Below the pieces are notes generated by a model. The model was not told where the DNA came from and did no database searches. It saw only the letters and a program-made list of their open reading frames with translations. From NCBI GenBank assembly GCA_947564735.1, contig CANOEC010000002.1:1-64000 (forward strand): a stretch of DNA of 64,000 bases. The letters run 5' to 3'. This document shows positions 1 through 9,318 of the stretch, one piece after another. A program made the translations under genes and the position numbers. Source of the stretch: an uncultured Lachnospiraceae bacterium. GTDB lineage: Bacteria; Bacillota; Clostridia; Lachnospirales; Lachnospiraceae. Position 1 is the stretch's first letter, and the number at the start of each line of letters is the position of its first letter.

Positions 1-24
1 GAAGGAGATTGTGATTTTCTTCAT
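1..24 (-). CDS. Start of a gene running off the left edge
   Basis: Only eight codons are visible, beginning MKKITISF, which looks like the start of a signal peptide or lipoprotein leader. The reading frame is also open upstream to an ATG at position 96, through the repeat at 31-193, so the true start is uncertain. A weak GAGCGG precedes the ATG at 24. The product cannot be named. Confidence 0.3.
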
Positions 25-30
25 ATTCCG

Positions 31-193
31 CTCAGTATCCAGCATTTTGCGGGCATGGATGTCCGCAAAAGCCCGAAACGAGCCCGGATGGCTCATTGAG
101 GGCGGATGCGTCCGTCAGTCAATGTCTTATCGGAATATGTTCGAAAATCCAATCGACGAAACCAACACAAGAGAGCAATTTGTGCAATCTGCC
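31..193 (-). repeat. Dispersed repeat copy A
   Basis: This 163-base stretch recurs at 26337-26499 with about ten differences (roughly 94% identity). It holds short dyads: an 11-12 bp near-perfect hairpin at about 47-72, GAGCC/GGCTC, and CGGA/TCCG. On the minus strand it has a short open frame beginning MSHPGSFRAF. In this copy the frame leads into a possible gene start. In copy B it leads toward an Rpn-nuclease remnant. The function is unknown. Nothing else is recognised in 194-425 before the next gene. Confidence 0.75.
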
Positions 194-425
194 ATCTCAA
201 TTTACCAAAAGCTCATTTTGACTCCAACATCATCTAGTTTTACAATATCACGGGACTTTTCATTTTGCATGGCAAGTGCTATACTTGTACGCGGCAGGAA
301 GCCGTTCTGTTCATATAACGATATAGAATGGCAATGTTCTTCATTATTTAACGTACAGGTACGAAAAACCTTATTACCTTCAAAATCATTTTTACAACGT
401 ACCCTTATAAAAGGAATGAAAATCT

Positions 426-1337
426 ATGACAAACATTACACGCAGACAAAACGGAACTCTTCTTATTATACTTGCCGGCATCTTCTGGGGCAGCATGGGT
501 ATCTTTGTGCGCGGACTGACTGACCTTGCCAAGTTTACCTCCATACAGATTGTCAGCCTGCGGCTGACCATTGCCGCCGTCACATATACCCTCATTTTAT
601 CGTTTAAAAATCCCAAAGGGTTTCATATCAAAGGAGAAGACATCCCCCTCTTCTTAGGGTTGGGTTTGGGCAGCGTGCTCTTTTTTACCACCTGCTACTT
701 CACCGCAATCCGTATCATGACATTGTCCATGGCAGCAATCCTTCTTTACACGTCACCTATCTGGGTCATGCTGATGTCACTCCTGTTCTTTCATGAAAAA
801 ATAACCGGAAAGAAACTGATGGCTCTTGGTTTTTCTTTTCTTGGATGCGTTCTTGTCTCGGGAATCGGTTCATCCCAAAGCAGCATCCCGCTTATCGGTA
901 TACTGATTGGACTTGGCGCCGGGCTGGGATACGGACTCTACAGTATTCTCGGAACAATTGCGCTCCGCCACTATTCGACTTATACAGTCACAACTTATAC
1001 TTTTACAATTGCATCAGTTGGCTCCTTATTCCTTTGTTCACTTCCGGATTTATGGCATAAAATAACGGTTTGCCCACGCAAACCGTATTTGTGCATTTTT
1101 ATTATATTGACCGGATTAGTCACCGCCGTCATTCCCTTTCTACTCTATACATTAGGATTATCACAGACAGAAGCCAGCCGCGCGGCGATTCTTGCCACCA
1201 TCGAACCGATGGTAGCAACGTTAATCGGCGTCATTGTATTCCACGAGTATCTTTCCTTCACATCTTTCATGGGAATCCTGTGCATCGTTGGCGCAATTAT
1301 ATTGCTGAATCTGCACCCCTCGCATCGTAAAGACTGA
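426..1337 (+). CDS. EamA/DMT-family transporter
   Basis: The 303-residue protein is hydrophobic throughout, with about ten predicted membrane segments in two repeated halves. This is the usual size and layout of EamA (drug/metabolite transporter) exporters. The first helix carries the family-typical G-x-F-W-G-S-x-G pattern (AGIFWGSMGIF), and the second half repeats a similar pattern. It probably exports a small metabolite across the cytoplasmic membrane, but the substrate cannot be read from sequence. An AGGA about ten bases before the ATG supports the start. It is the only plus-strand gene in its neighbourhood and is probably a single transcription unit. The family call is firm. Confidence 0.88.
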   Translation: MTNITRRQNGTLLIILAGIFWGSMGIFVRGLTDLAKFTSIQIVSLRLTIAAVTYTLILSFKNPKGFHIKGEDIPLFLGLGLGSVLFFTTCYFTAIRIMTLSMAAILLYTSPIWVMLMSLLFFHEKITGKKLMALGFSFLGCVLVSGIGSSQSSIPLIGILIGLGAGLGYGLYSILGTIALRHYSTYTVTTYTFTIASVGSLFLCSLPDLWHKITVCPRKPYLCIFIILTGLVTAVIPFLLYTLGLSQTEASRAAILATIEPMVATLIGVIVFHEYLSFTSFMGILCIVGAIILLNLHPSHRKD

Positions 1338-1346
1338 TGCGGTCTC

Positions 1347-1739
1347 CTAAAGGTGAAACTCTTCAAAAAGCGCCTTCTGGTACTCCTCGTCTTGTAACGA
1401 GCGGCTCAAGTCCCCAATCCGGTTCTGCTCCAGCAGAAGCTGGGTCAATCTGTTTGCACGCTGAATCCCCTGTTCTATTCCCTGTTCCACTCCTTCCATC
1501 CGAATTGTTCTTTCGTACTTATCCACATCAAATTCTTCCAATAACATCCCCAGCACCTCCGATCGATATTCTCTCAATATTTCATATAAAATATGATGCT
1601 CCATACAATAATCTATCGCTACGTTTAGTGCCTCCCGCAGCGCCATGGCATTCTGAACCATCCAAGCTGCCTGTTTCTTTTTCTTTTCATTATCATATCC
1701 CATCCTCCCATATGCGGCAGGAAACGGATACGTACACAT
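1347..1739 (-). pseudogene. C-terminal remnant of Rpn-family nuclease
   Basis: The frame encodes about 130 residues. From about residue 14 they resemble the C-terminal half of Rpn/PD-(D/E)XK 'recombination-promoting nuclease' proteins: a charged helix, a LGMLLEEFD-type segment, and a closing EQGIEQGIQRAN coiled coil. The N-terminal nuclease core is absent. The good ribosome binding site near 1700 leads into a different, short frame. I therefore read this as a decayed fragment, not an active gene. Related sequence of this family lies at 25925-26231 (fragment) and 31851-32789 (full length). It is convergent with the EamA gene, with nine bases between them. Confidence 0.55.
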
Positions 1740-1903
1740 CCATCCGGTTCCTGTCTTATTTAATTCATGTTAAGAAAATCTGACAGAAACTGTCTGAATG
1801 TGCGAAATGCACACTGTGTAGAATTTCTTTGATGTCTTTATCATAATCCCAGATTAATCATCTGTCAACTATTTATTGGCGAAATTATATTATTAATTAT
1901 AGC

Positions 1904-1931
1904 AAAAAACCAGACCTGACAGTCCGGTTTT
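1904..1931 (-). terminator. Intrinsic terminator after the anti-sigma gene
   Basis: On the minus strand AAAACCGGAC and GTCTGGTTTT form a ten-pair stem with one G-U pair and a six-base loop, and the run of T continues past the arm. It lies about 40 bases beyond the stop at 1970. Confidence 0.75.
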
Positions 1932-1969
1932 GCTCCTTTACATTTTGCCTTCACGGCATAACCCATATA

Positions 1970-3091
1970 CTATTCCTGCAGTTCAAACGTAATATAGACA
2001 TTTTTCTCATCCGGATTCTCGCTTTTGGCTGCCTCCGGTTCCCCTGCCTCACGATATGTCATAATCCGGCTGCTCACTTTGATATCCACAGACTGCGACG
2101 TGTTATCCGAATACCAGACGGTACAGGTAATCACCGTATTGTCCAGCAATTTCTGCAGCCCGCTGTTGAATGCCTCAAGTTCATCTGCTTCCTGCCCCCA
2201 TATCAAGTTAAAAGCTTCCCTGCTGTCCGGTACATTATCGACAACATTAATCCATGTATGATCATCTGACTGCTTTTCGTAATCCACGGTAAAAGATTTG
2301 TAGAATTTCGTCTCGACGGGTACTTCGGGAAGTCCCGTTTCCTCACTGTATTCTCCTCCGATGCTTCCACAATTCATATGATTGATTCTTTCATCGTCTT
2401 CATAAATCTCCCCGTCAAGAATAATACTCGCTCCTTCTGCCTGTACAATCTGAAATGCACCTTTATGAATGCTGTAAGTTATCTTCTCAATATTCTCTCC
2501 TTCACAAGTAAGGGGAATATTAATGCAGTAATCTACCTGCCCCGTTTCATCATCCCCGCCGAGGACATAATTCTGCGATCTGTTTCCGGTAACAAGGGGA
2601 ATCTGTCGTCCCACTTCCAGCGCAACATATTCTCCGCCTGTCTGTATATCCTGCGTTCCCTCATCCCTCTGTCCCTGCTGCCCTTGTGCACTGCCTTCCG
2701 CTGCTTTCACCCGCAGCGTAAACATTTTATCAAGGGTCGAAAAAATGTTGGTCTCCCCGTTCTGTGTCGTCTCCGTTTCCAAAGATGCCTGCTGCTCCTG
2801 ATCCGGTCTGCTTTCTTCCCTCGTCAGAATATCAGCCTTTACCATCAATATTGCACATGCCGCCATCGCCGCCAATCCTGCCATGACCGCAATGACCTTT
2901 CTGCTGTTATAAATACCCTCGCCTCTTTTTTCTTCACTTATTTTTTTCTTACTATTTAAGTCTCTTTTTGCTGTCATTGTCTCTTTCCCTTCCTCAATAA
3001 TTGTCGAAAAGGCTTCGTCCGCTTTCTCCTGCACGATTTGTGGCAGTTCAACATCACAGAGAAATATATTTTTTTCCGCCATCCGATTCAC
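1970..3091 (-). CDS. Membrane-anchored anti-sigma-like protein
   Basis: The 373-residue protein has a charged cytosolic N-terminus, one membrane segment at about residues 65-88 (VIAVMAGLAAMAACAILMV), then an extracellular region with a Gln/Thr-rich linker and a beta-rich domain. It overlaps the upstream ECF sigma gene by four bases (GTGA), the usual arrangement for a sigma factor and its membrane anti-sigma factor. The cytosolic part would bind the sigma factor and the outer domain would sense the signal. Its organisation resembles DUF4179-type anti-sigma proteins. The start is either GTG at 3091 (AGAGG five bases upstream) or ATG at 3082. The signal is unknown. Confidence 0.7.
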   Translation of the reverse strand: MNRMAEKNIFLCDVELPQIVQEKADEAFSTIIEEGKETMTAKRDLNSKKKISEEKRGEGIYNSRKVIAVMAGLAAMAACAILMVKADILTREESRPDQEQQASLETETTQNGETNIFSTLDKMFTLRVKAAEGSAQGQQGQRDEGTQDIQTGGEYVALEVGRQIPLVTGNRSQNYVLGGDDETGQVDYCINIPLTCEGENIEKITYSIHKGAFQIVQAEGASIILDGEIYEDDERINHMNCGSIGGEYSEETGLPEVPVETKFYKSFTVDYEKQSDDHTWINVVDNVPDSREAFNLIWGQEADELEAFNSGLQKLLDNTVITCTVWYSDNTSQSVDIKVSSRIMTYREAGEPEAAKSENPDEKNVYITFELQE

Positions 3092-3606
3092 ACCGTCCTC
3101 TCAATTCCATAATAGTCTCTCGCCAACTTATCACGACCTCTTTTCAGTCTTGTCTGTACTGTACTTTTAGGAATTTTCAATATTTTTGCAATCTCATCAA
3201 TATGATATCCCTCACTGTAAAACAATGTCATAACAATGCGGTATTTCTCATCCAGAATGGAAAGCGCTTCCTTAAGTTCAAGGTTGTACTTATCATATAC
3301 CGCCGGCTCTTCATATTCCTCCAGCCCGCCTATGTTTTCCGTTGACTTCCTGATTTTATAACACTTATTAATCAAAATTCTCGTCATCCATGTTTTAAAA
3401 TAACGAATCTGTCTAAGTGTATCAAGTTTCTCCCAGCAGACAAGTATCGTATCCTGAATGGCATCCGCCGCATCTTCATCGTTTGCCAGAATAGCCAGTG
3501 CAACCCTGTACATATCATTTAAACAAAACTGCATAAGTTCTGTGAATGCAGCCGGCTCGCGCCTTTTCGCCCTTTTAACAAGTTTCTCAATCTCGTGGTC
3601 CTTCAT
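3088..3606 (-). CDS. ECF-type RNA polymerase sigma factor
   Basis: The 172-residue protein has the two sigma-70 core regions. Region 2 contains the helix with DAADAIQDTILVCWEKL. Region 4 is a helix-turn-helix with EIAKILKIPKSTVQTRLKRGR. This directs RNA polymerase to a small regulon. The start at 3606 is chosen because AGGAGG sits just upstream; a longer frame to 3795 has no ribosome binding site and reads low-complexity sequence. The gene is translationally coupled to the anti-sigma gene and very likely activates its own promoter, as is usual for such pairs. Confidence 0.9.
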   Translation of the reverse strand: MKDHEIEKLVKRAKRREPAAFTELMQFCLNDMYRVALAILANDEDAADAIQDTILVCWEKLDTLRQIRYFKTWMTRILINKCYKIRKSTENIGGLEEYEEPAVYDKYNLELKEALSILDEKYRIVMTLFYSEGYHIDEIAKILKIPKSTVQTRLKRGRDKLARDYYGIERTV

Positions 3607-3740
3607 GAAGTCTTCCTCCTGTGCACACAGTTGGTCAGGAATGTTTTGAAATATACTTTCCTTCCGCCTCCTGCATACATTAGATATTCCACATGAGCAA
3701 AAAATCCCATCCCATTTTAAATTTCTACATATATTTTTTC

Positions 3741-3771
3741 CAAAAAAAACGACCTGCCTAAGCAAGCCGTT
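3741..3771 (-). terminator. Intrinsic terminator after the DUF6465 gene
   Basis: On the minus strand AACGGCTTGC pairs with GCAGGTCGTT (two G-U pairs, loop TTAG) and is followed by eight T. It separates the DUF6465 gene from the sigma operon. Confidence 0.85.
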
Positions 3772-3801
3772 CTTCATTCTTTTCATGCATTTCATAAACT
3801 G

Positions 3802-4149
3802 TCAAAACAGATTCACCTTTCCCACGACACCGTCATTAATGACATAGTAAGCCGTAAAATCTTCCGGTTTCACATAAATTTGTATATCTTCAATGGTTCC
3901 TTCTTTATAGCCCTTGGCATAATAATGTGCTTTGACCCGCTCAGTCACCGCCTCCATCGTCACCTCATATTCTCTATATTGCAGAAATACTTCCGGCTCA
4001 ACTTTTGACGCTGGTGCCGACTCTTTCTTACTTTCCGCATTGCCTGTATCGGTCACTGTCTGAACCGCCGTGCTCTCGTTGTCAACGATTCCCGTCTTGT
4101 CCTTCACATCTGCTACCACGCTATTTTCTGTCAATTCCTTCTTCTCCAT
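3802..4149 (-). CDS. DUF6465 family protein
   Basis: The 115-residue protein has a disordered, Thr/Ser/Glu/Lys-rich N-terminal 45 residues. A compact C-terminal domain follows, with the pattern VFLQYREYEV...AVTERVKAHYYAKGY...IQIYVKPEDFTAYYVIN. The YVKPE...AYYVIN motif is characteristic, as I recall it, of DUF6465 proteins common in Lachnospiraceae. The function is unknown. A GAGGGAG ribosome binding site supports the start. A strong terminator follows, so it is likely monocistronic. The family call is from memory of the motif. Confidence 0.75.
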   Translation of the reverse strand: MEKKELTENSVVADVKDKTGIVDNESTAVQTVTDTGNAESKKESAPASKVEPEVFLQYREYEVTMEAVTERVKAHYYAKGYKEGTIEDIQIYVKPEDFTAYYVINDGVVGKVNLF

Positions 4150-4381
4150 TGAATTCTCCCTCTTCCGTCACCCGGATGACTTATCCAAATAATGATTACT
4201 GCCAATACGCAACTGCATATACCGATACGATAGATGCCTAACTGACTTTTATCTATTGTACCATTGTTTCCAACATCTCACAAGGGATATTCGACGAGTT
4301 TTCGTCAAACCTTACACAAATCTGCTTTGCCGCCTTACAAAAAGCAAATTTCATGCCAGACCAGATTGCATCATCGCTCTC

Positions 4382-5425
4382 TCACTCCCAGATATCATCC
4401 CCCAGCGACTCGATAAAGGCAGTCAGCTCCTCCGCCATCTCCTCCGCTTCCGGAATACGGATATGTCCCGGCGTGCCGCTTCCGTTCCTGCGGTACAGGA
4501 AATGATGGATATGTTCGTCCGCCAGCTCCTCGCATACCTGACCGATTGCCTTATCCCAGTTTGCATGATGCTCCAATATTGTCGTAGAGAGAATGATTTG
4601 TGCCTGCGGATATAGTTCACGAAGTCTGCCCACAAAAGCACGGTAAGATTTCCGCCAGTGCACTGCTTTTGCTCCATCATAATCTTTTGCCATATAATTA
4701 TCCGGATTCGCATCATTCTGTCCGATTGCAACAAGGACAACATGCGGACGATATAACTGAAAATCCCAATTAACCATTTTAGTCAATTCCGGATAGTATT
4801 GAATCTTATCATAAAAGCGCTCCAGCCCCACAAAATCCGGTCCGGCAAACCAGCCAGTCCCGTCAAGAAGTGCCACACCGCCCTGCGCAATATCGTGGAT
4901 TTCCGCGCCCAGCTTTCTCGCCGTCATCCATGCGTAGGAATAATAGCTGTTGGAGAACTCACCGTCATGCACCGGGTCTGGCTGACCTATATAGTCAACC
5001 GCTTCGGAAACTTCACCTGCGGAGACGCTGTCCCCATACACTTCTATCCTGCGCCTTGGTTTCTCTAAAAGCTGCAAAATACGGGCGCCCTCATCTATCT
5101 CAAATCCATAGAACGCAAAGGTATGACAAGAATCCATCCTTTTAAAAAGCATCAGCTCATGTTCCTTATCCGCCATCCCATCCGCCAGCACGATCGTCTC
5201 CCTCCCGCTTTCTGCCAGCTTCACGCACTTCTGTTCTCCGTCAATGAAATAACCCAAGAAACTGCTAAAATATGACGTATGGTTCTCCACTACCGCCGCC
5301 ACACTGCTTCCGGTAAACTTCATCTTAATATAACTGCACGGATACACAAGCACCGGCGCTTCTTTATCCGTCCAGTCAATTCTTCCCGAATATTGTAATA
5401 ACGAATGTTCCGGTTTCACCAACAT
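4382..5425 (-). CDS. SGNH/GDSL carbohydrate esterase, CE2-like
   Basis: The 347-residue protein has an N-terminal beta-sandwich domain (about residues 1-120) and a C-terminal SGNH hydrolase domain. The nucleophile is in VYGDSVSAGE (Ser about 133), the Asn block is in VAIGQND, and a late His lies in TPGHIRIPEAEE. The order jelly-roll then SGNH is that of CE2 acetyl esterases. There is no signal peptide, so it acts in the cytoplasm, probably removing acetyl groups from imported mannooligosaccharides before phosphorolysis. The start at 5425 is chosen because GGAGG lies eight bases upstream; the ATG at 5440 overlaps that ribosome binding site. It is last in the mannoside operon. Confidence 0.8.
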   Translation of the reverse strand: MLVKPEHSLLQYSGRIDWTDKEAPVLVYPCSYIKMKFTGSSVAAVVENHTSYFSSFLGYFIDGEQKCVKLAESGRETIVLADGMADKEHELMLFKRMDSCHTFAFYGFEIDEGARILQLLEKPRRRIEVYGDSVSAGEVSEAVDYIGQPDPVHDGEFSNSYYSYAWMTARKLGAEIHDIAQGGVALLDGTGWFAGPDFVGLERFYDKIQYYPELTKMVNWDFQLYRPHVVLVAIGQNDANPDNYMAKDYDGAKAVHWRKSYRAFVGRLRELYPQAQIILSTTILEHHANWDKAIGQVCEELADEHIHHFLYRRNGSGTPGHIRIPEAEEMAEELTAFIESLGDDIWE

Positions 5426-5619
5426 ATCCCATTCCTCCATTCACACCCGGCTTTCGCAGCCACAATTGTCGTATCATTTCAAACGCCAAACCGGCTCTGT
5501 AGAATCACGCTAAATACACCGGCACTGCATACAGTTCTTCCATATGCATGCCGGCGCATTCCGTTTCTTCTTATTCTCGATGCCTGCTTCCAGCTTCCCC
5601 GAAGCTTTGACAGCATCTA

Positions 5620-6642
5620 TTATCTGATTCCTATTTCCGTATCAGCCTCCGTCACATGACTGTGCGTCTTGATATAATCCACGATTTCATCCAGCTTCGT
5701 AAACGCAAGTCCTACATAGCTGTCTGCACAGCCATAGTACAATGCAATCTTGCCGCTCTCGGAATCATGAATGGTCGCGCAGGGGAAGCATACGTTCGGC
5801 ACGAATCCTCTCTCCTCATACCACTCTTCCGGCGTCAACAGGAAATTCTCACATCTGTACAATACCTTGGACGGATTGTCGATGTCGAGAATTGCACCGC
5901 CGATAGAATACACAAACCCATTGCAGGTTCCGCTTACACCGTGGTAGAACAACAGCCAGCCCTCACTCGTCTCAATCGGAGCTGCGCCGCCGCCGATTTT
6001 AACTGACTCCCACCACTCGGAACCTCTTCCCATCACATGTCTGTGTCTGCCCCAGTACACCATATCCGGACTCTCACTCAGGAAAATATCTCCGAAAGGC
6101 GTATGTCCGGAATCCGACGGGCGGCTTAAGAGCATGTATTTACCGTTAATCTTACGCGGGAACAAAACCGCATTTCTGTTAAACGGAATAAAAGGATTCT
6201 CAATTCTCGTAAATGTTTTAAAATCTGTCGTCTTTGCCATACCGATGGATGCGCCGTAGAAATCCTGACACCAGATGATATAATAGGCATCCTCAACTTT
6301 GACAAGACGGGGGTCATAGGCATAAATCGGCATGAAGTCATTTCCGTCTTCATCCTTAAAGGGAATCTTATTCTCCTCAAACTCCCAGTGGATTGCATCT
6401 TTGCTGTGCCCAAGATAAATATAGGGTATCCCGTTTGTCTGTTCACCTCTGAATACGCCGATAAACTCGTCGCCATAAGGCATTACCGCACTGTTAAAAA
6501 TTCTTGCCACGCCTTCCACCGGATTTCTTCCGATAATCGGATTCTCGGTATATCTCCAGATTGGCGCCCCCTTTAAACCTGCGGGTTTTTCCTGCCACGG
6601 CACATTCTTGACTGCTGGACTAATCATTTTCACTTCACTCAT
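5620..6642 (-). CDS. GH130_2 beta-1,4-mannooligosaccharide phosphorylase
   Basis: The 340-residue protein is a five-bladed propeller of family GH130. It shows NPIIGRNP near the start, the YAYDPRLVKVED block with the family's proton-donor Asp, SRPSD-GHTPFGDIF, and IGGGAAPIETSEGWLLFYHGV. Its length and motifs fit subfamily 2. Those enzymes phosphorolyse the non-reducing mannose of beta-1,4-mannooligosaccharides to mannose 1-phosphate (EC 2.4.1.319). It is cytoplasmic. GAGGAAGT precedes the ATG. It follows the GH130_1 gene by 37 bases and pairs with it functionally, handling longer chains. The subfamily assignment is by recognition and not by a tree. Confidence 0.85.
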   Translation of the reverse strand: MSEVKMISPAVKNVPWQEKPAGLKGAPIWRYTENPIIGRNPVEGVARIFNSAVMPYGDEFIGVFRGEQTNGIPYIYLGHSKDAIHWEFEENKIPFKDEDGNDFMPIYAYDPRLVKVEDAYYIIWCQDFYGASIGMAKTTDFKTFTRIENPFIPFNRNAVLFPRKINGKYMLLSRPSDSGHTPFGDIFLSESPDMVYWGRHRHVMGRGSEWWESVKIGGGAAPIETSEGWLLFYHGVSGTCNGFVYSIGGAILDIDNPSKVLYRCENFLLTPEEWYEERGFVPNVCFPCATIHDSESGKIALYYGCADSYVGLAFTKLDEIVDYIKTHSHVTEADTEIGIR

Positions 6643-6679
6643 CTTACTTCCTCTGCTCCTTTCAGCTTCGCATTCTTTT

Positions 6680-7852
6680 TTATTGTTTAGATAGAAACTC
6701 TAAATTTTTCTGAATCAAATCACATCGTTGTGCTACACACTCTACGGAACGCAGCGGATCTTGCGGTGTATGGAATACATAATCAATCAGCTTGTCAATC
6801 GTTGTGGTCGCCACATGCATCCTCGTGTCGCTGGAAGCATAGTAAATATATACATCTCCGTTATCTCTTGCAATTGCACCGTTTGTAAATACCACATTGG
6901 ACACATCGCCGACACGTTCCCCTTCTCTTGGTCCGATCAGCATGCCGGAAGGCTCCGCAATCACTTTGGACGGATCGTTTAAATCGGTTGCAAACGCATA
7001 GATGACATAGCGCAGTCCTGCCGCCGTATTTCTGACGCCATGCGCAATATGAATCCAGCCCTTTTCCGTCTTGATGGGTGTTGCGCCCGCACCGTTCTTC
7101 GCCTCGGTAATGGTATGGTACTTCCGAAGGGAGGTCATCTTCTCCTCGTCTACTACAGCATGCGTGATATCGTCGCACAGTCCAAAGCCGATGCCGCCGC
7201 CGGAGCCTGTCTCGATGAAATCATCCATCGGTCTTGTATAGAAGGCGTACTTGCCGTTCACGAACTCAGGGTGGAGCACTACGTTCCTCTGCTGCGGGGA
7301 ACGAAGCGTTGTCAGATTGTCAAGTCTCTCCCAAGTCTTCAAATCTTTCGTTCTCACGATGCCAGCCGCCGCAACCGCCGCCGATAAGTCGTTTACTGTC
7401 TTGTCCTTGCTCTCCGAACAGAATACGCCGTAAATATAACCATCCTCATGCTTCGTTAAGCGCATGTCATACACATTTGTCTCCTCCGGACATGTGTCGG
7501 GCAGTAAAATCGGGTAATCCCAGAACTTAAATCCATCGATACCATTGTCGCTCTCTGCAACACCAAAGAAGGATTTTCTGTCATTTCCCTCGATACGTGC
7601 CACCAGATAAAATTTACCGTCAAGCTCAATCGCACCAGAATTCATGACTGCATTCACACCGAGCCGTTCCATGAAATAAGGATTTGTTTCCGGATTCAAA
7701 TCATATTTCCACGAAAGCGGAATATGTTCTCTGGTCAATACCGGGTATTCGTATCTGTCATAGATTCCGTTATATATCGCTGATTTTACATTCTTTCTGT
7801 TTACCAGCTTATTGTACTTCTCTAACTCTACATAATAATTACCGTGCAACAT
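6680..7852 (-). CDS. GH130_1 4-O-beta-mannosyl-glucose phosphorylase
   Basis: The 390-residue protein matches the longer GH130_1 subfamily (usually about 390 residues). Visible blocks are [57 protein letters not shown] with the conserved Asp, [24 protein letters not shown], and [20 protein letters not shown]. The known reaction is phosphorolysis of mannosyl-beta-1,4-glucose to mannose 1-phosphate and glucose (EC 2.4.1.281). Its start overlaps the end of the epimerase gene by 14 bases. The two enzymes are sequential, because the epimerase makes this enzyme's substrate. Confidence 0.9.
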   Translation of the reverse strand: MLHGNYYVELEKYNKLVNRKNVKSAIYNGIYDRYEYPVLTREHIPLSWKYDLNPETNPYFMERLGVNAVMNSGAIELDGKFYLVARIEGNDRKSFFGVAESDNGIDGFKFWDYPILLPDTCPEETNVYDMRLTKHEDGYIYGVFCSESKDKTVNDLSAAVAAAGIVRTKDLKTWERLDNLTTLRSPQQRNVVLHPEFVNGKYAFYTRPMDDFIETGSGGGIGFGLCDDITHAVVDEEKMTSLRKYHTITEAKNGAGATPIKTEKGWIHIAHGVRNTAAGLRYVIYAFATDLNDPSKVIAEPSGMLIGPREGERVGDVSNVVFTNGAIARDNGDVYIYYASSDTRMHVATTTIDKLIDYVFHTPQDPLRSVECVAQRCDLIQKNLEFLSKQ

Positions 7853-9017
7853 CTTCGCTCCTCCTTATCACTTCCAGACACATTCTGCCGTTATGATACG
7901 GGCACTTCCACGGCTCCACAATCGGCTTGCCGCTCACTGCCTCGCCTTTCGCATTCACATCCCAGAACCACTCGGAACCCTCTCTCTTATCAATAACATG
8001 TTCCTTGATGAAATTCCATTCCGCTTTCGCCGCGTCCAAATATTCCGTATGCTCCGGCGCCAGCTTGTATGCATTCAGGAACCCTACTACCGCTTCCGCC
8101 TGAACCCACCAGATTCTATTCTGATCGACAACGCCCTTTTCACACTCGTTTGCAAAGGAATTTCCGTCGAACGCCACCGCATATACTTGACTGGTCAAGT
8201 CAAGTATAATGGGAAGCATTTTTTCTTCATATGCCTTATCTCCCAAAACGTCCGTTCCCCTGCGAATCAGCCAAGCAGTCTCGATATCATGTCCATAGGA
8301 ATGCAGATCCAGAATGGAATTCATCTCACGGTCAAAGAACACTTCCTGTCTGTGCAGTTTCGGATTATAGATTTTGTCCGCAATCGTATCCAGTATCCAC
8401 CCAAGCCGCTTTGCCACATCAGCATTCCCGCTCACACGGTACAGCTCCGTATATGCCTCGAATACATGCAGCAACGTGTTCATCGTCTTTTCTGCAATCA
8501 CACCGTTTTCTGACAGCTTATCGTTCTCCACTTCATGGAATTGCCGGTCGAAAGCTTCCTTATAACCGATTTCATCCATGCACCGCTCCTCTATGATATG
8601 AAACAGTTCCATCGCCGTACGAAGCGCCTCTTTATCGCCTGACGCATCATAATAAGAAGACAGTGCATAGATGGAAAACGCCTGATTATATGTGTGCTTC
8701 GTTGTATCTTCCGGCATACCGTCGTAGGTAACAGACCAGTATACGCCTCCCTGCTCCCGGTCAACGCAGTACTTCTGCATAAATTCATATCCGTGCCGCG
8801 CTTCCTCAAGCAGCGATTCGTCCCGCAAGGTCAGATATGCGTTTGCAAAAAACCATGTGATGCGGCTGTTCAGAATACAACCCTTCACAGCCTTTTTATC
8901 CACCTGCAAATCGTAATCCATATATCCGTAGTAACCGCCGTGTTCCTCATCCCGAAGCTTCTTCCAGAATGGAATGATACAGTCGGTCAGGTGACTTTTT
9001 ATTTCTTCTACCATCAT
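7839..9017 (-). CDS. Cellobiose 2-epimerase (AGE family)
   Basis: The 392-residue protein is a member of the N-acylglucosamine/cellobiose 2-epimerase family, an (alpha/alpha)6 barrel. Blocks include [61 protein letters not shown] and [10 protein letters not shown]. The family (EC 5.1.3.11) converts the reducing-end sugar of beta-1,4 disaccharides, here mannobiose to mannosyl-glucose. It is cytoplasmic. GGAGG lies about 13 bases before the ATG at 9017, and a second ATG follows directly. It is the first gene of the catabolic operon, behind a sigma-A promoter at 9174-9201. Confidence 0.9.
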   Translation of the reverse strand: MMVEEIKSHLTDCIIPFWKKLRDEEHGGYYGYMDYDLQVDKKAVKGCILNSRITWFFANAYLTLRDESLLEEARHGYEFMQKYCVDREQGGVYWSVTYDGMPEDTTKHTYNQAFSIYALSSYYDASGDKEALRTAMELFHIIEERCMDEIGYKEAFDRQFHEVENDKLSENGVIAEKTMNTLLHVFEAYTELYRVSGNADVAKRLGWILDTIADKIYNPKLHRQEVFFDREMNSILDLHSYGHDIETAWLIRRGTDVLGDKAYEEKMLPIILDLTSQVYAVAFDGNSFANECEKGVVDQNRIWWVQAEAVVGFLNAYKLAPEHTEYLDAAKAEWNFIKEHVIDKREGSEWFWDVNAKGEAVSGKPIVEPWKCPYHNGRMCLEVIRRSEDVAR

Positions 9018-9173
9018 TGTCTGCTGACTTCCTCCTTTTCCACTTTACCCTGCCTGTTATAAAAATTAATTTTTAAACCTAAATTATGATATTTCTGTTA
9101 CTTTTATCATTTACTTTATTTTAAGCTTATTTAAGGCTAAAAATTAACTTTAAACTCAAGTAACTTAATCTAA

Positions 9174-9201
9174 ATTATAAAGTAAATTTTGACATTGTCA
9201 A
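9174..9201 (-). promoter_or_regulatory. Sigma-A promoter of the mannoside catabolic operon
   Basis: On the minus strand TTGACA (9196-9201) and TATAAT (9174-9179) are 16 bases apart. The AT-rich sequence after it shares AGATTAAGT with the region after the LacI promoter at 15238-15265, a possible common operator. The 301-base gap 9018-9318 holds no other gene. Confidence 0.75.
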
Positions 9202-9318
9202 CAGACTATTATCAAAACCGTCACCTTTACCCAAATTAAAATATTTTTTTGTTCAACTTCACTACATTTCCTGCCATACAAAGGAGTTTTGATGCTGCCA
9301 GTCTCGTTCGGTCCGCCT

